Assembly (NCBI GenBank): GCA_934121885.1 | Contig: CAKOVH010000014.1 | Span: 1 to 27,615, forward strand | Length of the DNA: 27,615 nt | Reading direction: 5' to 3' | DNA from: an uncultured Clostridia bacterium | GTDB taxonomy: Bacteria > Bacillota > Clostridia > TANB77 > CAG-508 | Shown: piece by piece, positions 7,309-16,708 of the stretch | Numbering within the stretch: the first letter of the stretch is position 1 | Layout: each line of letters begins with the position of its first letter | Translations under genes and position numbers: made by a program | Notes under the pieces: model-generated | The model's database searches: none | What the model was told of the DNA's origin: nothing | What the model saw: only the letters and a program-made list of their open reading frames with translations

Positions 7309-10300
7309 TTATTCGAATAACGCCATAATATCATCTTTTGATAACTTACTTATAAATGTTTCATTTGTTGAAAGCATATTATCAGCAAGTTTTGCTTTTC
7401 TTTGTTGTAATTCATATATTTTTTCTTCTATTGAGTTTTTAGTTATTAATTTATATACTTGTACATTTTTTCTTTGTCCAATTCTGTAAGTTCTATCTGT
7501 TGCTTGATTTTCAGCAGATAAATTCCACCATGGATCATAATGAATTACCATATCTGCTCCAATTAGGTTAAGTCCTGTTCCTCCTGCTTTCAAAGATATT
7601 AAAAATACTTTAATATCATCATTTGCATTAAATTCATCTACTAGCTTAATTCTTTCTCCTACTTTTGTTTTTCCTGTTAGTTTAAAATATTTTATTTCTT
7701 GTTTTTGTAATTCTTTTTCTAATATTTCAAACATACTGGTATATCCAGAAAATAAAAGTATCTTATGTCCTGCCGAAACTGCATCTTTTACAACCTCTAT
7801 ACATTGATTTAGCTTTCCACTTTCACCTTTATAGTTATTAATAAATAATGATGGATGGCAACATATTTGTCTTAATCTCATAAGAAGTGCAAGTATTTTT
7901 ATTTGACTTTTTTCAAGTCCATTTGCACTTATTTCCTCTGCTGCTTCTTTTTTGGCACTTGCCATATATGAAGCATAAATCTTTAGCTGTTCTTCTTGCA
8001 TTTCATTATTTAATACTGTTATAGTTTTATCTGGTAGTTCTGTTAAAACTTCCTTTTTTATTCTTCTTAATACAAATGGTTCTATAAGCATTTTTAATTT
8101 ATTCATTGCGTTTATATCATTGTCTTTTGCAATTGGCACTTCATATAGTTCTTTAAATTTTTTGTATCCAAATAAATATCCTGGCATAATAAAATCAAAA
8201 ATTGACCATAATTCAGATAACGAATTTTCTATTGGAGTTCCTGTTAGAGCATATCTTGTTTCTGAATTAATTTTCTTTATTGCTTTTGCATTTTGAGTAT
8301 TGTTATTTTTTATGTACTGTGCTTCATCTGCTATTATAAACTTAAAATCATAATTTCTCTCTTCATAAATATCAATATCTCTTTTTAATAAATCATAAGA
8401 TGTTATAACAACATTGTAATTAGGTATAGATTTTATTTGTTTAGTTCTTTCTTCTATGTTTCCATGAATTACAATAGATTTTATTGTTGGAGCAAATCTT
8501 CTAATTTCATTTTCCCAGTTTAGGCATAGCGAACTTGGACATACCACAATGCTAGGTTTTGAATTTTTGGTATTTTCTACATATGCAAGCACAACAGCAA
8601 GCATTTGTACAGTTTTTCCAAGTCCCATATCATCTGCCAAAATTCCACCAAGTTTATATTTATCTAGCATGCTTAGCCACTTAAAACCTGTTTGTTGGTA
8701 TGTTCTTAAATCTGCATTTAATTTTTTAGGAAACGGAATTTCTTCGTCAATTTCCTTATTATCAATTGTACGAATTAGTTCTTTGTATTCTTTATCTTTA
8801 CTAACATTAGTTCCTTTCATGTTTTGTAGTAATCGTTCTAAATACATACTTCTATATGCCGGTAAATTAAGTTCACCTTTTTTTATTTCTTTGAAGTCTA
8901 TGCCTATTCCATCTGTTAAGTTTGAAATAAAATTCATTGTATCATTTTCTTCTAGTTTTAAAAAACTTCCGTCTTTTAATCTATGATATTTTTTCTTTAA
9001 TCGATACTTTTCCATAATTTCGCTTAGTTCATCAAAACTAAAATCCATATTAGAAAAATCAATATTTAATAGATTATTTTCAATTCTAACACCTAAACTT
9101 CCTATTTTAGGTTCTCGTATTTCTCTTTTTTTAAAATTATCAGTTGCTAAAACCTCAAACTTTTGCATATATTTTTCAATATCATTTTGTAAAAAATTAT
9201 ATATTTTATCGTCATCTACTAAAATTAATCTTTCATTTGCAGTATCAAATAAAAATCCTGTTGTTAAGAATATATTTAGCATTTCATTTTCTTTTGGAAT
9301 GTTTCTTGCAACTTGAACTTGTTCTTTTCCAAATGGATTAATTTCTTTATTTCCATAAACAAATTTTACATCTGCAACTATAAAATTATTCTCAGTTACA
9401 TCTAAAAATAATTTTACATATAATTCCTTTGGTATATATTTTTCTATTTTCTCTTTATTTAGTTTCTCTAAACTTACATTATCTTTTACCTTTGGAAATA
9501 CTATTGAAAATAACTCTGATAAATCTTTTTCACCGAGTTTAATTTCTTTTGTATAATTTTCACGGAAGAAATTTACTAATTCTAGTACTGTTTTCTTAAA
9601 TTCTTTATTACATCTGTGCAATTTATTTTTATACAGAAAATATATATAATTTTTTCCATCATATATTCTATAATCATACATATCTATATTAGTTGTAATT
9701 TTATATTCTCCGTTATCTGCATCTTCAACAAAAAACTTTATATCTGGCTGTTCATCTGTAAAATATATTTTTTCTTCTCCATATTCATTTTGTGTCAAAA
9801 CATATGTGTTTTTTAATATATCAAATAATTCATCTATTCCTGTATTAGAAAGCATTACACTATCTTGTCCTAAACTTGTTCCATAATGGTTGTATGCACT
9901 TGCAGTTTCATTTGCATATTTAATTATCTCTGCATACTTTAGTATAAATTTTAGTAAAGGAATACTTTCATCATTAAATGCTGATTCATTATGAACAAAT
10001 TCAAGCTTTGTACCATAACGATAATTTTCATTTTTTAGCATGCAATCAAAAAATTGTGGTAAATTTTTAAGTTTATATAATTGCTTATCTCCAATTTTAA
10101 ATTGAACTTTAAAATGATTCTGATATGTTCCATAAATAAGTTTTGGTTCTAATTTTATTGATTTTGTTTGAGTAATAGTTGACTTTCTACTTTCACTCTC
10201 TTCTTTTGGCTGATTATAAAAAGTATGAATTAATTGTTTAAAGATTTGATGTTTATCATTTATTTGTGCTTTGAAAATATCTTCCGGTATTTCATTCTTA

Positions 10301-10647
10301 TTTTTTGTATCACCTATTTTCTTTTCTCCAAATAGCAACTCATATTTTGGGTTTCTCTCAAATTCCATCATTGTTGCTAAAATATGTTTGCAAGCTCCGT
10401 AATGTGTTTCATAATCAGGGCATTCACAACTAACATCCTCTATCTGGTAATCTTTTATATGTATATGGACATCATACATATCACTATTACCATCCACATA
10501 ACTTCTTAATTCAAAGTTTCCTTCATTTTCATATGTTATTTTACCTATTTTTACTCTTCTTTCATTAACATATCTTCTTGCTCTTGCTTCACGGTCTGCT
10601 CCTGCGCTTTCGTATAATTCATCTAATATTTCTTCATCTATCAACAT
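7309..10647 (-). CDS. SNF2-family helicase with N-terminal SWIM zinc finger
   Basis: Large (1112 residues) ATP-dependent DNA translocase of the bacterial SNF2 class, related in architecture to RapA/YwqA-type proteins. The SWIM zinc-binding motif CECPDYETHYGACKH is at about residues 73-88. A long variable middle part matches the bacterial SNF2-associated region. The motor has Walker A GILADDMGLGKT at about 666-677, Walker B DEAQ at about 771-774, LTGTPIEN, and motif VI QATDRTYRIGQ at about 1045-1055. It acts in the cytoplasm on DNA or nucleoprotein; its substrate is unknown. The ATG at 10645-10647 follows a GGGGG site. A consensus promoter (10679-10707) drives it and trmFO. No nuclease or methyltransferase sits next to it, so I see no sign of a defence island. 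Confidence 0.93.
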   Translation of the reverse strand: MLIDEEILDELYESAGADREARARRYVNERRVKIGKITYENEGNFELRSYVDGNSDMYDVHIHIKDYQIEDVSCECPDYETHYGACKHILATMMEFERNPKYELLFGEKKIGDTKNKNEIPEDIFKAQINDKHQIFKQLIHTFYNQPKEESESRKSTITQTKSIKLEPKLIYGTYQNHFKVQFKIGDKQLYKLKNLPQFFDCMLKNENYRYGTKLEFVHNESAFNDESIPLLKFILKYAEIIKYANETASAYNHYGTSLGQDSVMLSNTGIDELFDILKNTYVLTQNEYGEEKIYFTDEQPDIKFFVEDADNGEYKITTNIDMYDYRIYDGKNYIYFLYKNKLHRCNKEFKKTVLELVNFFRENYTKEIKLGEKDLSELFSIVFPKVKDNVSLEKLNKEKIEKYIPKELYVKLFLDVTENNFIVADVKFVYGNKEINPFGKEQVQVARNIPKENEMLNIFLTTGFLFDTANERLILVDDDKIYNFLQNDIEKYMQKFEVLATDNFKKREIREPKIGSLGVRIENNLLNIDFSNMDFSFDELSEIMEKYRLKKKYHRLKDGSFLKLEENDTMNFISNLTDGIGIDFKEIKKGELNLPAYRSMYLERLLQNMKGTNVSKDKEYKELIRTIDNKEIDEEIPFPKKLNADLRTYQQTGFKWLSMLDKYKLGGILADDMGLGKTVQMLAVVLAYVENTKNSKPSIVVCPSSLCLNWENEIRRFAPTIKSIVIHGNIEERTKQIKSIPNYNVVITSYDLLKRDIDIYEERNYDFKFIIADEAQYIKNNNTQNAKAIKKINSETRYALTGTPIENSLSELWSIFDFIMPGYLFGYKKFKELYEVPIAKDNDINAMNKLKMLIEPFVLRRIKKEVLTELPDKTITVLNNEMQEEQLKIYASYMASAKKEAAEEISANGLEKSQIKILALLMRLRQICCHPSLFINNYKGESGKLNQCIEVVKDAVSAGHKILLFSGYTSMFEILEKELQKQEIKYFKLTGKTKVGERIKLVDEFNANDDIKVFLISLKAGGTGLNLIGADMVIHYDPWWNLSAENQATDRTYRIGQRKNVQVYKLITKNSIEEKIYELQQRKAKLADNMLSTNETFISKLSKDDIMALFE

Positions 10648-10678
10648 TATTAAAACCCCCGCAATTTTCTAATGGAAA

Positions 10679-10707
10679 ATTATATCACAAAAATCTATTA
10701 ATTGCAA
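10679..10707 (-). promoter_or_regulatory. Sigma-A promoter of the SNF2 helicase-trmFO unit
   Basis: TTGCAA (10702-10707), 17-base spacer, TATAAT (10679-10684). It lies directly after the topA terminator, about 30 bases before the helicase start codon. Confidence 0.85.
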
Positions 10708-10712
10708 ACAAT

Positions 10713-10736
10713 AAAAGAGCATTTTTATGCTCTTTT
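10713..10736 (-). terminator. Intrinsic terminator of topA
   Basis: 10-bp stem with the core AGAGCAT/ATGCTCT (10713-10722 with 10727-10736) and a 4-base loop, followed by T residues on the minus strand. It begins a few bases after the topA stop codon. Confidence 0.85.
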
Positions 10737-10740
10737 TACT

Positions 10741-12720
10741 TTATTTTTTCTTTTCAGGTTTATTCCATGAGATATAATCACACCTATCTGGATTATTTTC
10801 GCAGATATAAAACTTTCTTCTTTTTTTAGATTTTCTAATTTGAACCTTTCCTCCACATTTTGGACATGGTTCATCAATTGTTTCTACAATTGGCTTTGCA
10901 TTATGGCATTCAGGATATCCAGGGCATGCTAAGAATTTTCCATATCTACCATATTTTATTACCATCATTCTGCCACATTTTTCACAAGGTACATCTGATA
11001 CTTCTTCTACAAGTTCTACATGTTCTAATTCCTTTTCCACTTTCTCAACTTGTTTTTCAAATGGTTTATAGAAATCTCTTATTACTTGTTTCCATTCTTG
11101 TTTTCCTTCTGCAATACTATCAAATTCTTCTTCTATTTTGGCTGTGAATTCAACATTTATAACATCTGTAAAATTCTCTGTTAAAAGTTTATTTACAATT
11201 TTTCCAAGCTCTGTTGGGATTAATTGTTTCTGTTCTTTTTCTATGTAATGTCTTTCTAAAATAGTAGTAATTGTAGGTGAATATGTACTTGGTCTACCTA
11301 TTCCTTTTTCTTCTAACGCTTTTACTAAACTTGCCTCTGTATATCTTGGAGGTGGTTCTGTAAAGCTTTGTTTTGTATCTATCTTTTCCTTTTCTAGTTC
11401 TTCATTTATTGCAAGTTCTGGAATTGATACATCCTCTTCTTCTTTTTTGTTATCTTCTGTTTCAACGTAAAGTGTCATAAATCCTTTAAATCTTAAAGTT
11501 TGACCATTTGCTTTAAAGTTATAGCTATTTACATCAATATTTGCTGAAACTGTATCATATATTGCTGTTGCCATTTGGCTTGCTAAAAATCTATTATATA
11601 TTAATTTGTATAATTTATATTGATCATTACTTAAAAATTCTTTTATTTTATCTGGCTCTAAATCCACATATGTTGGTCTAATGCCCTCATGAGCATCTTG
11701 AGCATTTTCCTTTGTTTTAAAGTACCTATTTTCGTAGTAATTCTCTCCATAATTTTTTGTAATTTGCTTTTTAGCAGCAGCTCTTGCTTCTTCAGAAATT
11801 CTTGTTGAATCTGTTCTCATGTATGTAATTAAACCAACTGTTCCCTTTTCTCCTACTGAAACTCCTTCATATAGTCCTTGTGCAACAGACATTGTCTTTT
11901 TTAATGTAAATCCAAGTTTTCTAGATGCCTCTTGTTGCATTGTACTTGTTGTAAAAGGTGGTGCTGGATTTCTTTTCTTTTCAGCTTTCTTTACATCTGT
12001 TACAACATATTTCCCATTTTCGATTTTCTTTAATATATTATCTACTTCTTCTTTTGAGTGAATTTCAATCTTTTTTCCATCTTTACCATAAAACTTTGCT
12101 GTAAAATCTTTCTTAGATTTCTTTTCTAATAACCTAGCATATATATTCCAATATTCTTGTGGTATAAATGCTTCTATCTCTTCTTCTCTATCTACAATTA
12201 ACTTAACAGCAACAGACTGTACTCTACCTGCTGAAAGACCTCTTCTTACTTTTTTCCATAACAATGGGCTAATTTTATATCCAACAATTCTATCTAATAC
12301 ACGTCTTGCTTGTTGTGCATCCGTTAAATTCATATCTATTTTTCTAGGATTTTTTATAGATTCTTTTACAGTTTCTTTTGTAATTTCATTAAATGTAACT
12401 CTACATACGCTATCTTCTGGTATTTCTAAAATGTGTGCCAAATGCCACGCAATTGCTTCTCCTTCACGATCAGGGTCAGTTGCAAGATACACTTTTTTTG
12501 CATTTTTTGCATCTTTTTTTAAGCTTTTTATTAAATCTCCCTTTCCTCTAATATTTATATATTCAGGCTCAAAATCATGTTCAATATCTACACCCATTTT
12601 TGATTTTGGCAAATCTCTTATATGTCCCATAGAAGCTACAACTTTTGTACTTCCTCCTAGGAACTTTTTTATGGTATTTGCTTTTGCTGGTGATTCTACT
12701 ATTATTAATTTATCTGCCAT
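10741..12720 (-). CDS. topA: DNA topoisomerase I (type IA)
   Basis: Relaxes negatively supercoiled DNA by nicking one strand through a 5'-phosphotyrosine. The start MADKLIIVESPAKANTIKKF (ATG 12718-12720) has GGAGGAAATA upstream; a longer reading from 12759 would begin near the -10 box and is unlikely. The Toprim fold opens with VESPAKA and has DPDREGEAIAWHL. The active-site tyrosine is Tyr300 in GLITYMRTDSTRIS. Two C-terminal zinc ribbons with four cysteines each are at about 579-605 and 619-647, followed by a lysine-rich end. The 659 residues are close to the usual length of about 690. It has its own promoter (12755-12783) and terminator. Confidence 0.97.
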   Translation of the reverse strand: MADKLIIVESPAKANTIKKFLGGSTKVVASMGHIRDLPKSKMGVDIEHDFEPEYINIRGKGDLIKSLKKDAKNAKKVYLATDPDREGEAIAWHLAHILEIPEDSVCRVTFNEITKETVKESIKNPRKIDMNLTDAQQARRVLDRIVGYKISPLLWKKVRRGLSAGRVQSVAVKLIVDREEEIEAFIPQEYWNIYARLLEKKSKKDFTAKFYGKDGKKIEIHSKEEVDNILKKIENGKYVVTDVKKAEKKRNPAPPFTTSTMQQEASRKLGFTLKKTMSVAQGLYEGVSVGEKGTVGLITYMRTDSTRISEEARAAAKKQITKNYGENYYENRYFKTKENAQDAHEGIRPTYVDLEPDKIKEFLSNDQYKLYKLIYNRFLASQMATAIYDTVSANIDVNSYNFKANGQTLRFKGFMTLYVETEDNKKEEEDVSIPELAINEELEKEKIDTKQSFTEPPPRYTEASLVKALEEKGIGRPSTYSPTITTILERHYIEKEQKQLIPTELGKIVNKLLTENFTDVINVEFTAKIEEEFDSIAEGKQEWKQVIRDFYKPFEKQVEKVEKELEHVELVEEVSDVPCEKCGRMMVIKYGRYGKFLACPGYPECHNAKPIVETIDEPCPKCGGKVQIRKSKKRRKFYICENNPDRCDYISWNKPEKKK

Positions 12721-12754
12721 TATTTCCTCCTTTATGGCGTAAAGCCTATACAGT

Positions 12755-12783
12755 ATCATAGACTATATTTTTTATTTTTGCAA
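12755..12783 (-). promoter_or_regulatory. Sigma-A promoter of topA
   Basis: TTGCAA (12778-12783), 17-base spacer, TATGAT (12755-12760) on the minus strand, about 35 bases before the topA start codon. Confidence 0.8.
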
Positions 12784-12811
12784 TAGTTTTTATTTTAAAA
12801 TAACTAAAAAA

Positions 12812-12836
12812 CGATTTGAATATTATTTTCAAATCG
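12812..12836 (-). terminator. Intrinsic terminator of the small gene at 12829-13143
   Basis: 9-bp stem CGATTTGAA/TTCAAATCG (12812-12820 with 12828-12836), 7-base loop, followed by six T residues on the minus strand. It overlaps the gene's stop codon at 12829-12831. Confidence 0.8.
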
Positions 12837-13143
12837 CTTTTTCATATGCAAGATCTTGCAAAATGTCATCTACCGAAATAGGCGTTACTTTGTTTATCAT
12901 TAGTAATTCTAATAGTTTAGTTGTCTCTTGTTCTTTAGTACATATATTATTAATCATTTTCTTTTCAATATTTAATTGGTTGTTAAACTTTTCCTTTTTA
13001 ACTATTTCTATGCCATAATGATGTTTCGACGTGCTATTTTCTAGTTGATAATATTCTAGTTCCATTTTGTAGCCTTTACTTAACTCGTCTGAATCAGAAC
13101 TATCAATGGTAGTTTTTCCATAAAGCTTTTTAAAACATCCCAC
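12829..13143 (-). CDS. Small conserved protein, possibly DUF6514 family
   Basis: A 104-residue cytoplasmic protein without signal peptide or membrane segment. The segment LEYYQLENSTSKHHYGIEIV resembles small clostridial proteins of the DUF6514 type, where a YxL...YGIEI pattern recurs; I could not check this. The C-terminal part (TKLLELLMINKVTPISVDDI) resembles the end of the same proteins. The start is GTG at 13141-13143 after GGGAGG (13151-13156). An alternative ATG two bases inside the start region stops at once, which supports GTG. It has its own promoter (13175-13203) and terminator, and is a single-gene unit between murG and topA. Function unknown. Confidence 0.75.
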   Translation of the reverse strand: MGCFKKLYGKTTIDSSDSDELSKGYKMELEYYQLENSTSKHHYGIEIVKKEKFNNQLNIEKKMINNICTKEQETTKLLELLMINKVTPISVDDILQDLAYEKAI

Positions 13144-13174
13144 TTATTTTCCTCCCCTCTTAATAGCACAACCT

Positions 13175-13203
13175 ACTATAATACAGATTCTGGAAAATAT
13201 CAA
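13175..13203 (-). promoter_or_regulatory. Sigma-A promoter of the small gene at 12829-13143
   Basis: TTGATA (13198-13203), 17-base spacer, TATAGT (13175-13180) on the minus strand. The -35 box begins at the base of the small hairpin that ends murG. Confidence 0.7.
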
Positions 13204-13216
13204 GCACTTTCGTGCT
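13203..13216 (-). terminator. Small hairpin at the murG stop codon
   Basis: AGCAC/GTGCT stem of 5 bp with a GAAA tetraloop, overlapping the TAG of murG (13215-13217) and followed by GATATTTT. It is short for an intrinsic terminator and may only be a weak one. Confidence 0.45.
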
Positions 13217-14342
13217 ACTTATTGCGACAACATTCGACTTTCTTTACCTCTTGGTAAATCTTGTCTGTAACATTTTTTGTAGCACATTTATTCGCATTTT
13301 TTCCCATTTTTGCAACCTTTTCTTTGCTTATTACTATTTCTTTTATTTTTTTGTCTAAAATGTCTGCATTTAATTCTTTATCTAATATAATTTCAGCAGC
13401 TCCTACTTTTTCTAATACCTTAGCATTATATTCTTGATGATTTTCTGTTGCAAATGGAAATGGTATAAATATTGCAGGTTTTCCTACAATCGAAATTTCT
13501 GTAATTGTCATTGCACCACTTCTGCATACAACTAAATCTACCACATTCATTATTTCTTCCATATTATATATATATGGAACAATTTTTACATTTTCTATAT
13601 TGTTTATATTTATATTATCATCATTTAGCTTTTCTTTTATTTCTTCATACTGACTTGGTCCTGCAGCCCATATAATCTGATATTCTTTGTTTTTCTTATT
13701 TTTTATAATATTTATAAAGCTTTCGTTAATACTTTTAGCTCCTTGGCTACCTCCAAAAACTAAAACTATTGGTTTATTTGTTTTTAAACCTATACTTCTT
13801 ATTATTTCTTCTTTTTGATTACTTGTAAGATTCTGTTTTTTTATTTTTGTTGGATTACCTGTTACCACAACATTTTTAGCTTTTTTTAATCTTAGTTTTG
13901 CATCTTCAAATCCTACTAATACTGTGTTTACTTTTTTAGAAAGTAGCCTTACAGCTACCCCTGGAAATGCGTTACTTTCATGTAAAAGAGTTGGTATTTT
14001 TAGTTTATTTGCAGCTAAAATAACTGGCATACAAATATATCCACCTGTTCCAATAACTACATCTGCCTTAAAATCTGTTAATATTTTCTTTGCTTCTTTA
14101 ATTGATTTTATTGTAGAATATAATCTTTTAAAGTTTTGTACGGTTAGTTTTCTTTCAATTCCATATGCATTTACTGTTTTTAGTTCATATCCAGCTCGTG
14201 GTACTAGGTCATTTTCTAATCCTCTATTTGTTCCTATAAATAAAACTTTTGAGTTTTTATCTTCTTCCTTTATCTTATTAGCAATTGCAAGCCCAGGGTT
14301 TATATGTCCACCTGTTCCTGCTGCTGCAATAACTACATTCAT
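13215..14342 (-). CDS. murG: UDP-N-acetylglucosamine transferase MurG
   Basis: Peripheral membrane glycosyltransferase that adds GlcNAc to lipid I to make lipid II at the inner face of the membrane. The start MNVVIAAAGTGGHINPGLAI (ATG 14340-14342) has GAGG six bases upstream; a GTG four codons earlier would place that site inside the gene. The donor loop GTGGH is at residues 9-13. VVIGTGGYICMPVILAA, LVFGGSQGAKSIN and VVCRSGAMTITEI are the usual MurG motifs. The 375 residues are of normal length. It is the last gene of the dcw cluster here, and is separated from ftsW by the inverted-repeat element at 14378-14499, so its transcription may be partly uncoupled. Confidence 0.96.
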   Translation of the reverse strand: MNVVIAAAGTGGHINPGLAIANKIKEEDKNSKVLFIGTNRGLENDLVPRAGYELKTVNAYGIERKLTVQNFKRLYSTIKSIKEAKKILTDFKADVVIGTGGYICMPVILAANKLKIPTLLHESNAFPGVAVRLLSKKVNTVLVGFEDAKLRLKKAKNVVVTGNPTKIKKQNLTSNQKEEIIRSIGLKTNKPIVLVFGGSQGAKSINESFINIIKNKKNKEYQIIWAAGPSQYEEIKEKLNDDNININNIENVKIVPYIYNMEEIMNVVDLVVCRSGAMTITEISIVGKPAIFIPFPFATENHQEYNAKVLEKVGAAEIILDKELNADILDKKIKEIVISKEKVAKMGKNANKCATKNVTDKIYQEVKKVECCRNK

Positions 14343-14377
14343 AATTTTCCTCACTTTTATATTTTTATTTGTTTTTA

Positions 14378-14499
14378 TTACAATAAATGATTACTTTTAC
14401 GCAGTGACGCGCAGTTTGGAGGAATCCTCTAAGACCCGCGTAGCCTAACTTAGATGTGACGACAGCAAGGCACTAAGTCAAAGTAATCATTTACTGTAA
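14378..14499. repeat. GC-rich 122-base element with 20-bp inverted ends (MITE-like)
   Basis: The ends 14378-14397 and 14480-14499 are inverted repeats of 20 bases with one mismatch. The 82-base interior is about half G+C, against roughly 27% around it. It can fold further: ACGCG/CGCGT (14407-14411 with 14437-14441) enclosing GAGG/CCTC (14419-14422 with 14426-14429), and ACTTAG/CTAAGT (14448-14453 with 14473-14478). The whole would be a three-way junction. It contains no gene and no tRNA T-loop signature. It fills most of the ftsW-murG gap. A miniature transposable or REP-like element is the most likely reading; a structured RNA is the alternative. Confidence 0.6.
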
Positions 14500-14536
14500 A
14501 TTTATTTAATTATTAAATTTAATTTTAAGTTTATTT

Positions 14537-15700
14537 CTAAACTTTTGATGAAGATCTTGATATATTTAGCAGTATTCCACACATTCCCATTAATATGATT
14601 AATGCTGTTCCACCAGCACTAAAGAATGGTAGTGGCATACCTGTATTTGGTATTGTATTTGTTACAACCCCAATATTTATAACTACTTGAACTAGAACAA
14701 GTGTGGTAATTCCCGTTGCTACTAAGCTTCCAAACATGTCAGGTGCCTTCATTGCAATAAGTATTCCTCTCCAAATAAATAGTGCAAATAAAATAATTAC
14801 CACTGTACAACCAACAAAGCCTAATTCTTCTGCCAAAATTGAAAATATGAAGTCATTTTGTGGTTCTGGTATGTATAAATATTTTTGTTTACTATCTCCT
14901 AATCCTACTCCAAATAATCCCCCTGATCCAATTGCATACAAACTTTGTATTGCTTGCCAGCCTGTTCCTGTAGGATCTTGCCATGGATCCATAAAGTTTA
15001 AAATTCTATCAATTCTAAAGCTTTCTGAGCCTGCACTTTGCCCTTTAGTTGCCAAATATACTGCAAGTGCTCCTCCTCCTGCTCCCCCAAATAACAGTCC
15101 TGTATATATAAAATAAGACATTCTGCATCCAGCCATTATCATCATAACAACTGTTATTGACCCCATAACCAATCCAACGCTTAAGTGGTTTTGGATAAAC
15201 AATGCAATAGCAACTGGTAGTGCAAGATATGCTAATGGTTTTATAAAGCCTTTCTTAAAATCTCTTAATTCATTTTTGTGATCTGATAAATATCCTGCAT
15301 AAAATATTATCATTCCAACTTTTGTAATCTCTGATGGTTGAAACTGTACAAATCCTAGGTTTATCCATCTAGTAGCACCATTTGCACTTGATTTTAGCCC
15401 AGGTACTAATACTAGCAAAAGTATTCCCACTGAAGTCCAATAAACTGGCCAGTATATTTTTTTAAAAAATTTATAATCAAACCTTGATAGAAAAAACATA
15501 GCACCAAATCCTAGTACAGCAAATATTGCCTGCTTTGTAACATATGTATAACTATTTCCTGTTTCAGATAAGGCTGATGGTGCACTTGCTGAAAGTACCA
15601 TAATTATTCCTAATGATAAAAGTAAAATTATGATTATTAAAAGCACAAAATCAATTTGTTTTCCATAAGGTTTTTGAATGATTTTTCCTTTCTTTTGCAT
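14537..15700 (-). CDS. ftsW: Peptidoglycan glycosyltransferase FtsW (SEDS family)
   Basis: Polytopic membrane enzyme that polymerises lipid II into septal glycan strands together with a class B penicillin-binding protein. At 387 residues it shows about ten hydrophobic segments. The early SLGIIMVLSASAPSA, the ATRWINLGFVQFQPSEITKV loop and the signature IPNTGMPLPFFSAGGTA near the C-terminus place it in FtsW/RodA/SpoVE. The genomic position between mraY and murG argues for FtsW or SpoVE and against RodA. The ATG at 15698-15700 has GGAGG directly overlapping the mraY stop codon, so translation is probably coupled. The usual murD between mraY and ftsW is missing. Confidence 0.92.
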   Translation of the reverse strand: MQKKGKIIQKPYGKQIDFVLLIIIILLLSLGIIMVLSASAPSALSETGNSYTYVTKQAIFAVLGFGAMFFLSRFDYKFFKKIYWPVYWTSVGILLLVLVPGLKSSANGATRWINLGFVQFQPSEITKVGMIIFYAGYLSDHKNELRDFKKGFIKPLAYLALPVAIALFIQNHLSVGLVMGSITVVMMIMAGCRMSYFIYTGLLFGGAGGGALAVYLATKGQSAGSESFRIDRILNFMDPWQDPTGTGWQAIQSLYAIGSGGLFGVGLGDSKQKYLYIPEPQNDFIFSILAEELGFVGCTVVIILFALFIWRGILIAMKAPDMFGSLVATGITTLVLVQVVINIGVVTNTIPNTGMPLPFFSAGGTALIILMGMCGILLNISRSSSKV

Positions 15701-15709
15701 TACTCCTCC

Positions 15710-16690
15710 TTAAATAGCCATAAGTCCTATTATGCAAAATATTAATGTTATTAAGCTAAATACTGATACAATTTTATTTTCTTTCCATCCTGATAATTCA
15801 AAATGATGATGTATTGGTGCCATTTTGAAAATTCTATTTCCTGTTCTTTTAAAATGTGCAACTTGTAACATAACTGATAATGTTTCTATTATTGGTATAA
15901 TTGCAATAATTATTAATATTAATGGCATTTTTAAATAAAGTGCAATTCCTGCGATTGCTCCACCTAACATAAGTGAACCAGTATCTCCCATCATAACTTT
16001 TGCTGGATGAAGATTGAAAAGTAAAAATCCTAAACAAGTTCCTATTATAATGCTTCCAAATATAGTTACTTCTTTTATTCCAAATATAACTGATATTATT
16101 GTAAGTGTTGTCATTATTATTGTTGTTACACTTGTTGCCAATCCATCTATACCATCTGTCAAATTTACTGCATTAGTTGTTCCAAGCATAACAAAAATTG
16201 CAAATGGTATATAAAGCCATATAGGAAATGTAATATATATGTTAGCAAATGGTATTTGAATGTCGGTTCCTATATTTAAAATCTGTGTTAATATTAATGT
16301 ATATCCAACAGCAATAACTAATAATCCTACCATTTTTGCTTTTGGACTAAGACCTTTTGTGTTTTTTAATACAAGTTTTTTAAAGTCATCAATAAATCCT
16401 ACTATCCCAAATCCTATTGTAACAAATGCAAGAGGTAAAAGATTTTTTGCTACATCTAATTGATTATCTGTTTTGTAATCATAATAGCAAAATGCTGTAA
16501 GAGCAATTATTACAATAATCATAATAATTCCTCCCATTGTTGGGGTTCCTTGTTTTTTTAGGTGTGATTCTGGTCCTTCTTGTCTTTCTATTTGACCTAC
16601 TTTTAATTTTTTTAATATTGGTATTACAATTATCGAAATTACTACACTTGCCACAAAAGAAAGCAGTAGTATTTTTGTTTGAAATTGCAT
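15710..16690 (-). CDS. mraY: Phospho-N-acetylmuramoyl-pentapeptide transferase MraY
   Basis: Integral membrane enzyme that transfers phospho-MurNAc-pentapeptide to undecaprenyl phosphate, giving lipid I. It is 326 residues with about ten membrane segments. The catalytic loops FIDDFKKL, NLTDGIDGLATSV and MGDTGSLMLGGA are present, as is APIHHHFELSGWKE in the C-terminal half, all diagnostic of MraY. GTPTMGGI is near the N-terminus. The ATG at 16688-16690 follows GGAGGAAATAAA, and the gap to murE is 18 bases. It feeds lipid I to MurG further down the same operon. Confidence 0.97.
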   Translation of the reverse strand: MQFQTKILLLSFVASVVISIIVIPILKKLKVGQIERQEGPESHLKKQGTPTMGGIIMIIVIIALTAFCYYDYKTDNQLDVAKNLLPLAFVTIGFGIVGFIDDFKKLVLKNTKGLSPKAKMVGLLVIAVGYTLILTQILNIGTDIQIPFANIYITFPIWLYIPFAIFVMLGTTNAVNLTDGIDGLATSVTTIIMTTLTIISVIFGIKEVTIFGSIIIGTCLGFLLFNLHPAKVMMGDTGSLMLGGAIAGIALYLKMPLILIIIAIIPIIETLSVMLQVAHFKRTGNRIFKMAPIHHHFELSGWKENKIVSVFSLITLIFCIIGLMAI

Positions 16691-16708
16691 TTTATTTCCT
16701 CCTTAGTC

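Noticed and set aside
7309..10647. SNF2 helicase as part of a phage-defence system
   Set aside because: No nuclease, methyltransferase or other defence gene is adjacent; its operon partner is trmFO, and stand-alone SWIM/SNF2 proteins are common in Bacillota.
13924..14448. Plus-strand open frame of 174 codons across the start of murG and the GC-rich element
   Set aside because: It lies antisense to murG, whose motifs are clear, has no ribosome binding site and a codon pattern that mirrors the minus-strand gene. Its tail runs into the non-coding repeat element.
14398..14479. tRNA gene or T-box in the GC-rich interior between ftsW and murG
   Set aside because: The fold is a three-way junction without a TTC-containing T loop, an anticodon arm of seven-base loop, or the T-box antiterminator sequence.
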